64,000 nucleotides of DNA from positions 868,001 to 932,000 of the forward strand of contig NZ_JUHH01000001.1 of the NCBI RefSeq assembly GCF_000799735.1. The letters run 5' to 3'. The position numbers and the translations under genes are program-made. The DNA is from Methylotenera sp. G11 (GTDB lineage: Bacteria; Pseudomonadota; Gammaproteobacteria; Burkholderiales; Methylophilaceae). The notes under the pieces are model-generated. The model searched no databases and was not told where the DNA came from. It saw only the letters and a list, made by a program, of their open reading frames with translations. Below are positions 11,189 to 19,458 of the stretch, piece after piece; within the stretch, counting starts at the first letter, position 1, and each line of letters begins with the position of its first letter.

Positions 11189-11608
11189 ATGCTTGATTTT
11201 AAACACACCGAATTAAAGAACAAGACCCTGGTCATTTCTGAGAACGGGTCTTTGTCAGATCACATTGAAAATCTGTTCGCAGACCGTGACTGGCTTGTCG
11301 AAAGCATGTCTACGCATTTGATGATCTGGCAAGGGGCCTCATCGGCCATCGATTACCGTTGCGTGATATTTGTGATAGACCAGCATTTCCGCAAGCGTTT
11401 CAGCGGGCTTATTACTGAAATGAGTGCAGTGATCAGAAACGCTTCTATGCACACGCCTGTTTATTTACTATTGGAGAATGACGATGACACCATGTTCTCC
11501 GCATGGCTCAATCACGTTAAAAAGACATTCAAATTGGCCACTGGCCAGCATGGCCTGCATGAAGCGATACGGAGCATCGTCAGCACGGAAGCGCCATGCG
11601 CCTCATAA
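11189..11608 (+). CDS. Unknown protein, possibly a degenerate receiver-like domain
   Basis: 139 aa, not recognised. The pattern of hydrophobic strands (KTLVISENGS, CVIFVIDQHF, TPVYLLLEND) alternating with helices suggests a Rossmann/CheY-like alpha-beta fold, but no convincing phospho-acceptor triad is visible. Only four bases separate it from rnk, so a role linked to Rnk is likely by position. Stretches like VISENGSLSDHIENLF also resemble the N-terminal pseudo-receiver segment of some PLP decarboxylases; this is weak. No signal peptide or membrane segment. Confidence 0.7.
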   Translation: MLDFKHTELKNKTLVISENGSLSDHIENLFADRDWLVESMSTHLMIWQGASSAIDYRCVIFVIDQHFRKRFSGLITEMSAVIRNASMHTPVYLLLENDDDTMFSAWLNHVKKTFKLATGQHGLHEAIRSIVSTEAPCAS

Positions 11609-11637
11609 GCCTTTGCACCTCAAGCGCCGGCACATAT

Positions 11638-11676
11638 CCCTGGCGTTCATATTTTAAAAAAACTTGAACGCCAGGG
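11638..11676. other. Strong hairpin downstream of the rnk unit
   Basis: CCCTGGCGTTCA (11638-11649) and TGAACGCCAGGG (11665-11676) are perfect 12-bp inverted repeats with an AT-rich 15-base loop. No T-run follows. It probably marks the 3' end of the rnk transcript, with the remainder of the 249-base gap to the next gene showing nothing recognisable. Confidence 0.6.
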
Positions 11677-11857
11677 TCTGCCTGCGCTTATTAAAACCCA
11701 ATCACATTCCAGATACTACAAGTGCACAGGCAAGTATTCACCAGCTTGCGGCAATGCATGGCCTGCATGCATTGCCGGGCTGATGCCGACGGCGTCACCC
11801 GGTGTGCACCGCCACCGGCAACGCTGTTAAAAACCGATCGCACGCAGGGGTTAACTC

Positions 11858-12793
11858 GTGAAATTAATGAAAAACATTCTGATCGCAGTCGATCTCTCAG
11901 ACCAGCCCTGCCATGCCGTATCGCGAGGGCTTGACCTGGCAAAAGGCTGCAATGCACATTTCAGCGTTATCCACACACCAGGGATGAACATGTTTCTGCT
12001 TTCGTTACGGCATGCCCTGGGCCATAGAACCGATAAGCTGACCCGCAAAGCGTTATGTGAACAGATGACGGCACTACGGAACATTGCAGACCTGCCTGCA
12101 AAAAATCCTGACAACGGATCCAGCCTTCAATTGGCACAAGGCATGGCGTTATCGGCCATTCCCAGGTTTGCAGATTCCACCGATGCCGACATGATAGTGA
12201 TAGCGCTCCGCAGGTCATCGCCTGTGCAGCGCATGGTTATCGGCGTTACGGCCACGCACATTCTGCGTAAAAGAAAAGCGCCGTTACTGATCGTAAAAAA
12301 CCCCTGTAAAGGCGCCTACCAGAACCTGCTGATTTATGTAGATTTTTCGCCCATTACGGAGTTATCCATCAGAATGGCAAGAGAAATAGCCCCGGAAGCA
12401 GACATCGTCCTGTTGAATGTTTTTGGCGTGCCGTTTGAGGGCATGCTGCGGCATGCAGGCGTTGCAGAAGAACTCATCTACCGCCACAGGATCGAGGCCA
12501 GGGAACGCGCAACACGCCAGATCTGCGCGCTTGCAAACAAGGCGGGATTGGATTCGCATGAGTTCTCAGTCGTCATAGAGCATGGTGATGCTGCAGAAAT
12601 CATTCTGGAACAGGCACGCTACAACGCCAGCGACCTCGTGGTGATGGGAAAGCACAGCACCCATATTACAGAGTACATCCTGCCCGGCAGTGTTGCAAAA
12701 AAAGTGATGGGCGGGGCTATTGCCGATGTGCTGCTCGTTGCCGACAAGCAGCGCTTTATCTTAAGCCAGCAGCAAAAGCCGCTCGAGGATTAA
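11858..12793 (+). CDS. Universal stress protein with two Usp domains
   Basis: 311 aa, tandem UspA fold. Domain 1 (about 5-145) starts MKNILIAVDLSDQP and ends APLLIVKN; domain 2 (about 150-300) starts QNLLIYVDFSP and contains SDLVVMGKHSTHITEYILPGSVAKKVM. The ATP-binding G-x2-G-x9-G motif is incomplete in both halves, so nucleotide binding is uncertain. GTG 11858 is preferred because AGGGG lies seven bases upstream; ATG 11867 is the alternative. It is convergent with the LysR gene that follows. Confidence 0.88.
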   Translation: MKLMKNILIAVDLSDQPCHAVSRGLDLAKGCNAHFSVIHTPGMNMFLLSLRHALGHRTDKLTRKALCEQMTALRNIADLPAKNPDNGSSLQLAQGMALSAIPRFADSTDADMIVIALRRSSPVQRMVIGVTATHILRKRKAPLLIVKNPCKGAYQNLLIYVDFSPITELSIRMAREIAPEADIVLLNVFGVPFEGMLRHAGVAEELIYRHRIEARERATRQICALANKAGLDSHEFSVVIEHGDAAEIILEQARYNASDLVVMGKHSTHITEYILPGSVAKKVMGGAIADVLLVADKQRFILSQQQKPLED

Positions 12794-12803
12794 ATGAGCG
12801 GCG

Positions 12804-13721
12804 CTACCTGATAACGTCGCGCCAGAGCCTTTCCATCAGATCGGGGGCTTTCATTTTTTCAATCCACCATTTCAAACCCGCGCCCACTTCCCCGCTGCGC
12901 CAGGCCAGGTAAAGCGGCTCCGGCTGCCTTGGCTCTTCCACCTGTTTTTCAACCAGCAGGCCTTTTTCAATAGCATTGCGTGCCAGCGGTTCAGGCAGAA
13001 AGCCAAACCCGACGCCAGCCAGCTGGAACTCGTATTTATTACGCATATCAGGCAGCGTCAGCGTATCCTGCCCAAAAATCAGGCCTACGGTACGCGGCTG
13101 CATTTTACGTACGCTATCACTGACTGCAATCGCCTTGTATTGATACAGCTCGGCCTTGCCAAGCGGTTTGTCGATCGCAGCGAGCGGATGCTGCGGCGAA
13201 ACCGCAAATACAAACTTGGTGGCGCCGATGATCTCGGCGCTATATCCCCCGCCGGATGGCCCTGCCCCGGCTGCGGCCACGAGCAGGTCCACCCTTCTAT
13301 CCATCAAAGCCTCCCAGCTGCCGGACAGCGCCTCCTCCGAGAATCTCAGCCGTGTCAGGTTGGCTACTTTGTAAAACTCCGTTATTTCTGCTATCAGCGC
13401 TGTCGGGGAAAAAATCGAATCCATGCCGATAGCGAGCTCCGTCTCCCAGCCGCAGGCAACCCTGCGCACCCTGTGTTCAAGGTCTTCTGCCGCCTTCAAC
13501 AGGTAACGCCCTTCTTTCAGCAACTCTTTTCCGGCGCCGGTCAGCGTGACTTTCGGACCCTGCCGCTCAAACACCTGCACGCCCAGATCCTGTTCCAGCT
13601 TACCGACTGTGTACGAAATTGTCGACGGTACTTTGTGCAGCTCTACTCCGGCGCCGGCAAAGGTGCCGCAGCGGTCAATGGCATCAAGTATCAGCAGTGA
13701 ATCCAGGCTTATTCTAAACAT
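12804..13721 (-). CDS. LysR-family regulator divergent from pirin
   Basis: 305 aa. HTH at residues 1-60 (GTFAGAGVELHKVPSTISYTV), then a substrate-binding domain with a Gly-rich VAAAGAGPSGGG loop. It is divergent from the pirin/NmrA/b561/YceI genes with a 177-base shared control region, the classical LysR arrangement, so it most likely regulates that set. The effector is unknown. Confidence 0.9.
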   Translation of the reverse strand: MFRISLDSLLILDAIDRCGTFAGAGVELHKVPSTISYTVGKLEQDLGVQVFERQGPKVTLTGAGKELLKEGRYLLKAAEDLEHRVRRVACGWETELAIGMDSIFSPTALIAEITEFYKVANLTRLRFSEEALSGSWEALMDRRVDLLVAAAGAGPSGGGYSAEIIGATKFVFAVSPQHPLAAIDKPLGKAELYQYKAIAVSDSVRKMQPRTVGLIFGQDTLTLPDMRNKYEFQLAGVGFGFLPEPLARNAIEKGLLVEKQVEEPRQPEPLYLAWRSGEVGAGLKWWIEKMKAPDLMERLWRDVIR

Positions 13722-13734
13722 TCGAAATTTTCGA
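13722..13734. promoter_or_regulatory. Candidate LysR operator in the LysR/pirin divergent region
   Basis: TCGAAA-T-TTTCGA is a perfect palindrome abutting the LysR start codon, followed by AT-rich GATTGATAATC of the T-N11-A type. Position fits LysR autoregulation and control of the pirin gene. Inference from symmetry only. Confidence 0.35.
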
Positions 13735-13898
13735 TCATAGATTGATAATCTTTCCGTTTTTCATACGGGAACGAGCAGTTCATAATACACATCACATTAA
13801 CGGGTGGCGATATATTTAAACAATATCGTGTTTCAAATTATCGCATATAGATTAATGAAGATTCAAACAAATAGATCGGCAGACAGGAGTCATAAATC

Positions 13899-14600
13899 AT
13901 GTTACAGGTTCTAAGAAACAGCCAGCGCGGCACCGCAGACCATGGCTGGCTGCAATCTAACCATTCATTTTCATTCGGCCATTATTACAACCCGGATGAA
14001 ATGGGGTTCGGGCCGCTGCTGGTGATTAACGAAGACCGCGTGCAGCCGTCACGTGGCTTCGGCACGCATGGCCATGACAACATGGAGATCATCAGCTATG
14101 TGCTGAGCGGCGCATTGGAGCACAAAGACAGCATGGGCAACGGCTCCGTGATCCGATACGGCAATGTACAGAGGATGAGCGCCGGCACCGGTGTGCAGCA
14201 CAGTGAGTTCAACCACTCCGGTACCGATCTGGTGCACTTTTTACAGATATGGATCAAACCTGATGTCACCGGCATTGAACCGGGCTATGAAGAAAAGTAT
14301 TTTGACACGGCATCAAAAGCCGGAAGCCTGCGCCTGATTGCCTCGCCTGATGGCCGTGATGGCTCCGTACTGATTCACCAGGACGCGCATATATTTGCAT
14401 CCATATTGAGCGCTGGTGATCACGTGAAATATGGCCTGGCACCCGGACGCACAGCATATGTGCACCTGATACGCGGCCATGCTGAAGTGAACGGCATTGA
14501 ATTAAACAGCGGGGATGCATTAAAGATCAGCGAAGAAACCCTGATTGATTTTAAAAACGCCGCGGATGCGGAGTTGCTGCTGTTCGATCTGCCTTATTAA
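13899..14600 (+). CDS. Pirin family protein (YhaK-like bicupin)
   Basis: 233 aa cupin-fold protein. Metal ligands of the pirin N-terminal cupin are in place: H57 and H59 (GTHGHDNMEI), H101 and E103 (GVQHSEFN). Family members are quercetinase-like or redox sensors; the true substrate here is unknown. AGGAG lies nine bases before the ATG. It heads the plus-strand cluster pirin-NmrA-b561-YceI-YceI divergent from a LysR regulator, suggesting a response to quinone or oxidative stress. Confidence 0.92.
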   Translation: MLQVLRNSQRGTADHGWLQSNHSFSFGHYYNPDEMGFGPLLVINEDRVQPSRGFGTHGHDNMEIISYVLSGALEHKDSMGNGSVIRYGNVQRMSAGTGVQHSEFNHSGTDLVHFLQIWIKPDVTGIEPGYEEKYFDTASKAGSLRLIASPDGRDGSVLIHQDAHIFASILSAGDHVKYGLAPGRTAYVHLIRGHAEVNGIELNSGDALKISEETLIDFKNAADAELLLFDLPY

Positions 14601-14649
14601 CTTATTCATCAATTTTTAATTCATTATCTTTAGACTCAGGAGTCATGCA

Positions 14650-15528
14650 ATGAACCAGGAAACAATACTTATCGTAGGTGCAGCAGGCAATAACGGCACG
14701 GCGGCCATTGAGGCGCTTGTGAATAGAAACGGCAGCCATATCAAGGTGCGTGCAGGTGTCAGGAGTGCAGATAAAGCGGCACAGCTTAAAACACGCTTTC
14801 CCGCGATTGAGGCCGTACTTTTCAACCTCGATGAGCCAGCGACGCTGAAGGCCGCTTTTGCAGGCGTGTCCAAGGTGTATATCATCCCAGGTAACGTCGA
14901 GAATCGCGCCCAGCATGCCAAGAACGCAATCGATGCGGCAGTTGCAGCAGGCACCGTCAGGCAAGTGGTGCTGTTATCCGTAGTCGGCGCCGAGTGGGAA
15001 GCCATCCTGTTTGCGAAACAGTTCCGTGAGGCGGAAAAATACCTGGAAGCCTCAGGCCTGCCCTGGACACACCTGCGCACGATCTGGTTCCAAGATAACT
15101 TCTTCGGCTGGGCTGATGGCATTAAAAACGGCACACTGTATTTTGGCATCAGGGATGGCAAACTCGCACCGTTGAATGTTAAGGATATCGGTGAAGCCGC
15201 ATCTGTGATCCTGACCACAGACGGCCACACCGGCAAGGCATATAACCTGACAGGCCCGGAACTACTGTCGGGCAATGATATTGCGGCGATATTTGCACGC
15301 GTCACCGGCCATGCCGTTGATTATGTATCACCGGATGAAAACTCAACCTATGAGTCACTGACAAGCGCAGGCTGGCCAGTGTGGCAGGCCAAAGGCTTGC
15401 TTGAACTGTTTGAAGTGTTTGCATCCAACCAGGCGGCAGTGGTCACCCCTGATGGTGAAGCGCTGCTTGGCAGGCCATTGACCAGGCTTGAGGACTATAT
15501 AAATGCCAACAAAGAGGCGTTTATTTAA
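14650..15528 (+). CDS. NmrA-like NAD(P)-binding protein
   Basis: 292 aa atypical short-chain dehydrogenase of the NmrA/QOR2 type. The dinucleotide-binding loop ILIVGAAGNNGTAAIEAL is at the N-terminus; the catalytic YxxxK of classical SDRs is not evident, as in NmrA and NAD(P)H:quinone oxidoreductase 2 proteins. It follows pirin by 49 bases. A redox-sensor or quinone reductase role fits the neighbourhood but is inference. Confidence 0.85.
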   Translation: MNQETILIVGAAGNNGTAAIEALVNRNGSHIKVRAGVRSADKAAQLKTRFPAIEAVLFNLDEPATLKAAFAGVSKVYIIPGNVENRAQHAKNAIDAAVAAGTVRQVVLLSVVGAEWEAILFAKQFREAEKYLEASGLPWTHLRTIWFQDNFFGWADGIKNGTLYFGIRDGKLAPLNVKDIGEAASVILTTDGHTGKAYNLTGPELLSGNDIAAIFARVTGHAVDYVSPDENSTYESLTSAGWPVWQAKGLLELFEVFASNQAAVVTPDGEALLGRPLTRLEDYINANKEAFI

Positions 15529-15551
15529 CCCTTCACTATATTTAAGCGGCG

Positions 15552-15576
15552 AATCCGGGGAACTATTACCCGGATT
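15552..15576. other. Hairpin between the NmrA-like gene and b561
   Basis: AATCCGGG (15552-15559) and CCCGGATT (15569-15576) pair with a 9-base loop. It has no T-run, so it is at most a partial transcript boundary within the cluster. Confidence 0.45.
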
Positions 15577-15611
15577 TGCATTCAGTAATCAATTACACCG
15601 GAGCCCCATGC

Positions 15612-16172
15612 ATGCAATATCAGCAACAACTTGACCTGAGTAACCGTTACACCAGAACTGCCATGAGCCTGCATTGGTTCATGGCCGTACTATTGCTTGG
15701 ACTGTTTGCCGTTGGCATATACATGCATGAACTGCCATTATCCCCCTGGAAACTGCAGGTTTACTCCTGGCATAAATGGGCAGGTGTAACCGCATTCATA
15801 CTGGTATTGGCAAGGCTGGCCTGGCGGTTTACGCACCGCCCGCCGCCATTGCCGATCAATATGTCCAGGTCGGCGGAATTAGCAGCCCATGCCGGGCACG
15901 CCCTGCTTTATGTGCTGATGATCGCGATTCCATTGACAGGCTGGCTAATGAGTTCAGCCAAGGGGTTTCAGACCGTGTATTTCGGCATTATCCCGATCCC
16001 TGATTTGCTGGCTAAGAACAAAGAACTCGGCAACCTGCTGCGTGAAGTGCATGAGGTCCTGAATTTCATACTTGCCGCAGTTGTCATCGGACACATTGCG
16101 GCGGCCATCAAGCACCATCTAATCAACAAAGATGATGTGCTGACGCGTATGTTGCCGCGCAGCAGAAGCTAA
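15612..16172 (+). CDS. Cytochrome b561 (CybB-like)
   Basis: 186 aa di-heme membrane cytochrome with four helices. Candidate heme-ligand histidines lie in SLHWFMAV, YSWHKWAG, ELAAHAGHALLY and VVIGHIAAAIKHH. CybB-type proteins oxidise ubiquinol and pass electrons to oxygen or periplasmic partners. ATG 15612 is chosen because GGAG lies eight bases upstream; an in-frame TTG at 15576 lies inside the hairpin. The two downstream YceI genes are frequent partners of b561 genes. Confidence 0.92.
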   Translation: MQYQQQLDLSNRYTRTAMSLHWFMAVLLLGLFAVGIYMHELPLSPWKLQVYSWHKWAGVTAFILVLARLAWRFTHRPPPLPINMSRSAELAAHAGHALLYVLMIAIPLTGWLMSSAKGFQTVYFGIIPIPDLLAKNKELGNLLREVHEVLNFILAAVVIGHIAAAIKHHLINKDDVLTRMLPRSRS

Positions 16173-16213
16173 CACCGACTCAACATGAAATTGAATAAAC
16201 AGAGACATTGATA

Positions 16214-16774
16214 ATGAAGAAGATTACTGCAATCGTGGCGGGCAGCCTGGCATTCGCCGCCCAGGCACAAGCCATTGAGTTCAACCACATCCAGGCAGAG
16301 AAAAGCACGCTGGGTTTTGTATACAAACAGATGGGGGTGCCCGTTGACGGGAGTTTCAAAAAGTTCAGCGCGCAGCTCAGTTTTGATGCCGCAAAGATCA
16401 GCACCGCAAAAGCGGCGCTGGATCTGGATGTCAGCAGCATTGACGCCGGCTCCGATGAAGCCAACGACGCGGTAGCCGCCAAGGAGTGGTTTAATGCCAA
16501 AGCTTTTCCGCGTGCAAGATTCGAGTCCACCGGTTTCAAGGCATTGGGCGGCAACCGCTATGAGGTCAGCGGAAAAATGACAATCAAAGGCCGCACGCAA
16601 ACCGTTACGGCACCGTTTACCCTGAACCAGCAAGGCAACAATGCCCTTGTGGATGGGGTCTTTGTTCTGAAACGCGCAGATTACGCGATTGGCGAGGGAT
16701 CATGGTCTGACTTCGGCACTGTCGCCAATGAAATCCAGATCAAATTTCACTTTATCGCAAATGCAGGAAAATAA
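16214..16774 (+). CDS. YceI family periplasmic protein 1
   Basis: 186 aa with a signal peptide (MKKITAIVAGSLAFAAQAQA). Lipocalin-like YceI fold that binds isoprenoid chains such as polyprenyl compounds. The family pattern is seen in STLGFVYKQMGVPVDGSFKKF, FESTGFK and MTIKGRTQTVTAPF. ATG 16214 is chosen over an upstream TTG. It follows cytochrome b561 by 41 bases and precedes a second YceI gene by 36 bases. The two YceI proteins are clearly different in sequence, so this is not a recent duplication. Confidence 0.92.
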   Translation: MKKITAIVAGSLAFAAQAQAIEFNHIQAEKSTLGFVYKQMGVPVDGSFKKFSAQLSFDAAKISTAKAALDLDVSSIDAGSDEANDAVAAKEWFNAKAFPRARFESTGFKALGGNRYEVSGKMTIKGRTQTVTAPFTLNQQGNNALVDGVFVLKRADYAIGEGSWSDFGTVANEIQIKFHFIANAGK

Positions 16775-16810
16775 GCAGCATTTTTATTGATCATTTAACA
16801 GGAGACATGA

Positions 16811-17377
16811 ATGAAACGTTTTACATTATTAGCAATTGCAGCAACATTTTCTACGGCGGCACTGGCCGCACCTGAAACCTACGTAATCGATGGCTCGCAT
16901 ACCCTGCCGCGCTTCTCTTACGACCACCACGGCTACTCAACCCAGTTGAGCCGCTTCGATAAAACCACAGGCAAGATCACGCTCGACCGCGCCGCGAAAA
17001 CCGGATCCGTAGACATCACCATTGACACGACATCCGTCAACACCGGCTACCCATTATTCAATGAGCATATCCAAGGTGAAGATTTTCTCTACACGGCCAA
17101 ATACCCGAAAGCCACATTCACTTCAAACAGCGTGAAGTTCGATGGCGACAGAATTGCCAGCATCGATGGCACGCTGACACTGAAAGGCATCAGCAAACCG
17201 GTAACACTGACAGTCACATCGACACTGTGCAAACCGCATCCTATGGTTAAAAAAGAAGCCTGCGGCGCCAATGCAACCACAATCGTAAAACGCTCGGACT
17301 TCAATATGGCGAAATACGTTCCTTACGTGAGCGATGAAGTCACGATCACGATTCCGGTAGAAGCGATTAAAGAATAA
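16811..17377 (+). CDS. YceI family periplasmic protein 2
   Basis: 188 aa with a signal peptide ending TAALA. Classic YceI signatures: IDGSHTLPRFSYDHHG at the mature N-terminus, KYPKATFTSNSVKF, and LTLKGISKPVTLTV. Predicted isoprenoid-binding, periplasmic. GGAG lies six bases before the ATG. Last gene of the cluster; a strong terminator follows at 17396. Confidence 0.94.
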   Translation: MKRFTLLAIAATFSTAALAAPETYVIDGSHTLPRFSYDHHGYSTQLSRFDKTTGKITLDRAAKTGSVDITIDTTSVNTGYPLFNEHIQGEDFLYTAKYPKATFTSNSVKFDGDRIASIDGTLTLKGISKPVTLTVTSTLCKPHPMVKKEACGANATTIVKRSDFNMAKYVPYVSDEVTITIPVEAIKE

Positions 17378-17395
17378 TCAGCAGTCTTTTAAATG

Positions 17396-17436
17396 AAAAA
17401 GCGCCAGTGGCAATTCCTGCCTCTGGCGCTTTTTTT
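17396..17436 (+). terminator. Intrinsic terminator of the pirin-YceI cluster
   Basis: AAAAAGCGCCAG (17396-17407) pairs with CTGGCGCTTTTT starting at 17423, with a 15-base loop and seven T residues at 17430-17436. The A-run upstream makes it usable on both strands, serving the convergent b561 gene as well. Confidence 0.9.
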
Positions 17437-17492
17437 ACGATCACCTCGCATGAATGTCTTTGCTGCATCCGTGCGTTTACCAAGCCACGGCA

Positions 17493-18008
17493 TCAGCCCT
17501 TGATCATGGCCTTGATCAGGTTCCTGCGCTGCAGCCTGGACATCAGCAATACCGCCAGCAGATGCAAGACAACCATGGCCTGCAGCAGGCTGGATAATAT
17601 TTCATGGATCTGCACCGGCAGATCCTCGCCCCAGTATAAATCAGTGCGGCTGATCCAGCCGGTAAAGCCAAGCAGCACGATCAACAGCCACATCACATAA
17701 ACAGCCAGCTGACCCAGCGGGTTGTGGCCGTGGTGGTCAGCCACCTGCCCGGTTCTGATCCCGTGCAGGTGCAGCCTGATGTCTACAAATCTCGGCACAA
17801 AAAACCTTGAAGCAGCCGAACGCGCCAGCCAGAAGCCATCAACCAGGCGCAGCAGCACAAATACGATGCAGGCATAGCCCAGCAGGCGATGCCAGTAGCC
17901 GGAGTCATTGAAGAAATTCACCATCACGCCTGTAGCCACTGCCCAATGCGTCAACCTGACGGTCAGGCTCCAGGCACTGTCAGCGGATTGGGAAAGATTC
18001 GCTTTCAT
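17493..18008 (-). CDS. Cytochrome b561-domain membrane protein
   Basis: 171 aa with four membrane helices. Candidate heme histidines are in VRLTHWAVATG, SGYWHRLLGYA, PVQIHEILS and AMVVLHLLAV. It is a Ni/Fe-hydrogenase-type or b561-type electron carrier, distinct from the gene at 15612. ATG 18008 is chosen over TTG 18017. It begins 18 bases after a PepSY-like gene, a pairing often seen in bacteria, which suggests a shared envelope redox task. Confidence 0.85.
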   Translation of the reverse strand: MKANLSQSADSAWSLTVRLTHWAVATGVMVNFFNDSGYWHRLLGYACIVFVLLRLVDGFWLARSAASRFFVPRFVDIRLHLHGIRTGQVADHHGHNPLGQLAVYVMWLLIVLLGFTGWISRTDLYWGEDLPVQIHEILSSLLQAMVVLHLLAVLLMSRLQRRNLIKAMIKG

Positions 18009-18026
18009 GACTTGCAAGCTGCCAGC

Positions 18027-18287
18027 CTATTTTTCCACTTCAGCTTTGATGATGGCTAGGGTCTTGGTGTCAAAATAGATCTCTACCTTTTTACCCTGCT
18101 TGTTGCGGCCGTAAATCTCATAGCAGTTAGCGTCCACCTTGAATTTCTTGATGGTGTAACCCTCTTCATTCAACGCTTGCTTTAAGGTATCTTCAGAAGC
18201 CCACTCCGATTTCGGGTATACCGGGCAATCAGCTCCGGCAAGCGCCTGCAATGGCAGCAGGGAAAATAACGCGAATAATAATTTCAT
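18027..18287 (-). CDS. Small exported PepSY-like protein
   Basis: 86 aa with a signal peptide (MKLLFALFSLLPLQALAGA). The mature part has one PepSY-like unit: EDTLKQALNEEGYTIKKFKV, then YEIYGRNKQGKKVEIYFDTK and AIIKAEVEK. Two cysteines (in DCPVYP and NCYEIY) could form a disulfide. ATG 18287 has AAAGG upstream. Likely operon with the b561 gene. Confidence 0.85.
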   Translation of the reverse strand: MKLLFALFSLLPLQALAGADCPVYPKSEWASEDTLKQALNEEGYTIKKFKVDANCYEIYGRNKQGKKVEIYFDTKTLAIIKAEVEK

Positions 18288-18381
18288 TTCATAGCCTTTC
18301 AAAAAATCAATCAAAAATAGAATCATTAAATACCGGGGCAGTCAATTCCTAGCGCCGGTAAACACCTGGCCCTGATAAATG

Positions 18382-19458
18382 TCAGGCCTGGTACACATAT
18401 GTGCCGCTCCTGATCGCGGTCAGGTCTTTGGCGCCGGATAATGCCATCGTCATCTCCAGTTCATCGCGCATCAGCCGTATTACATGGGCAACGCCAAGCG
18501 CCCCGCCTGAAGCAAGCCCCCAGATATACGGTCGCCCGACCATGACCGCATCGGCGCCCAGTGCAAGTGCCTTGAACACATCCTGGCCATTACGGACACC
18601 GCTATCAAACAGGACTTTTGCCTTGCCGGAAATTGCGCGGCTTATGTCCGGCAGCAATTGCAGGCTACCCGGCACGCCATCCAGCACGCGGCCGCCATGG
18701 TTGGAAACCACAACGGCATCACAGCCCAGGCTTACCGCATGCTCCGCATCTGCAGGATGCAGGATGCCTTTAATGATCAAGGGCACCGTAATCTGGTCCC
18801 TAAGCCACATCAGGTCATCCCAGCCCGGAGCCTGTTTCATCCAACCATCGAAGACGACGCTTGCGCCCGTTGCATCGGCCAAGGCGATCGGCGCCTCAAG
18901 ATTGACGGCGCTCACGTCTTTAGGCAAGGCAATTGCAGCCTGCTTGACCGGCGCATCTACCGTAAACATGACCGCACTATAACCGGCGCTTAACGCCTTT
19001 TTCACCAGCCGCAATGTAGTTTCGCGGTCAGCCTGCCAATACAGCTGAAACCACAGCGGCTGGCCTGCGGCCTCGATAATCGTCTCCAAAAGCTGGCTTG
19101 CCAGTGAGCTGACCACCATCTGCCCGCCTTGCGCTACGCCGGCCATCGCGCTTGCCGTCTCGCCGTCAGGGTGGAATAAGCGCTGGTAAGCCAGCGGCGC
19201 CAGAATGACCGGGTGGCTGAAAGACTGCCCGAACAGTTCAACGCGGGTATTGCCTCCCCTCACATCCGCGAGAGGCCTCGGCATCAGGCTGACATCTTCA
19301 AACACCTTGCGGTTCCTGGCCGAAGTCAGGCCCTGGCCGGAGCCGGACTGCAGGTACTGCCAGACTTCCTTGCGCAGGCGCTCTTCGGCATGGGGTAAAT
19401 AATCAATCGCGGTCTGGATATCGGCAGCAGGCGACTTTAAATAGGCGCGATGCATCAT
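18382..19458 (-). CDS. FMN-dependent alpha-hydroxy-acid oxidase/dehydrogenase
   Basis: 358 aa TIM-barrel flavoprotein of the lactate oxidase/glycolate oxidase/LldD family. Visible hallmarks: FQLYWQADRE, AVMFTVDAPV, IIKGILHPADAEHAV, the catalytic SNHGGRVLDG (His and Arg), and the FMN phosphate site LFDSGVRNGQDVFKALALGADAVMVGRP. The N-terminal helix and loop deviate from typical LldD, so the exact 2-hydroxy acid is unclear. Its ATG overlaps the piuC stop (ATGA), so it is translated as part of the iron-uptake operon, an unusual place for this enzyme. It may be membrane-associated or soluble. Confidence 0.9.
   Translation of the reverse strand: MMHRAYLKSPAADIQTAIDYLPHAEERLRKEVWQYLQSGSGQGLTSARNRKVFEDVSLMPRPLADVRGGNTRVELFGQSFSHPVILAPLAYQRLFHPDGETASAMAGVAQGGQMVVSSLASQLLETIIEAAGQPLWFQLYWQADRETTLRLVKKALSAGYSAVMFTVDAPVKQAAIALPKDVSAVNLEAPIALADATGASVVFDGWMKQAPGWDDLMWLRDQITVPLIIKGILHPADAEHAVSLGCDAVVVSNHGGRVLDGVPGSLQLLPDISRAISGKAKVLFDSGVRNGQDVFKALALGADAVMVGRPYIWGLASGGALGVAHVIRLMRDELEMTMALSGAKDLTAIRSGTYVYQA

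Noticed and set aside
14643-15305. Long minus-strand open frame of about 220 codons opposite the NmrA-like gene
   Set aside because: It mirrors a clearly coding gene with a Rossmann motif, gives a low-complexity Ala/Ser/Leu product and has no ribosome binding site.
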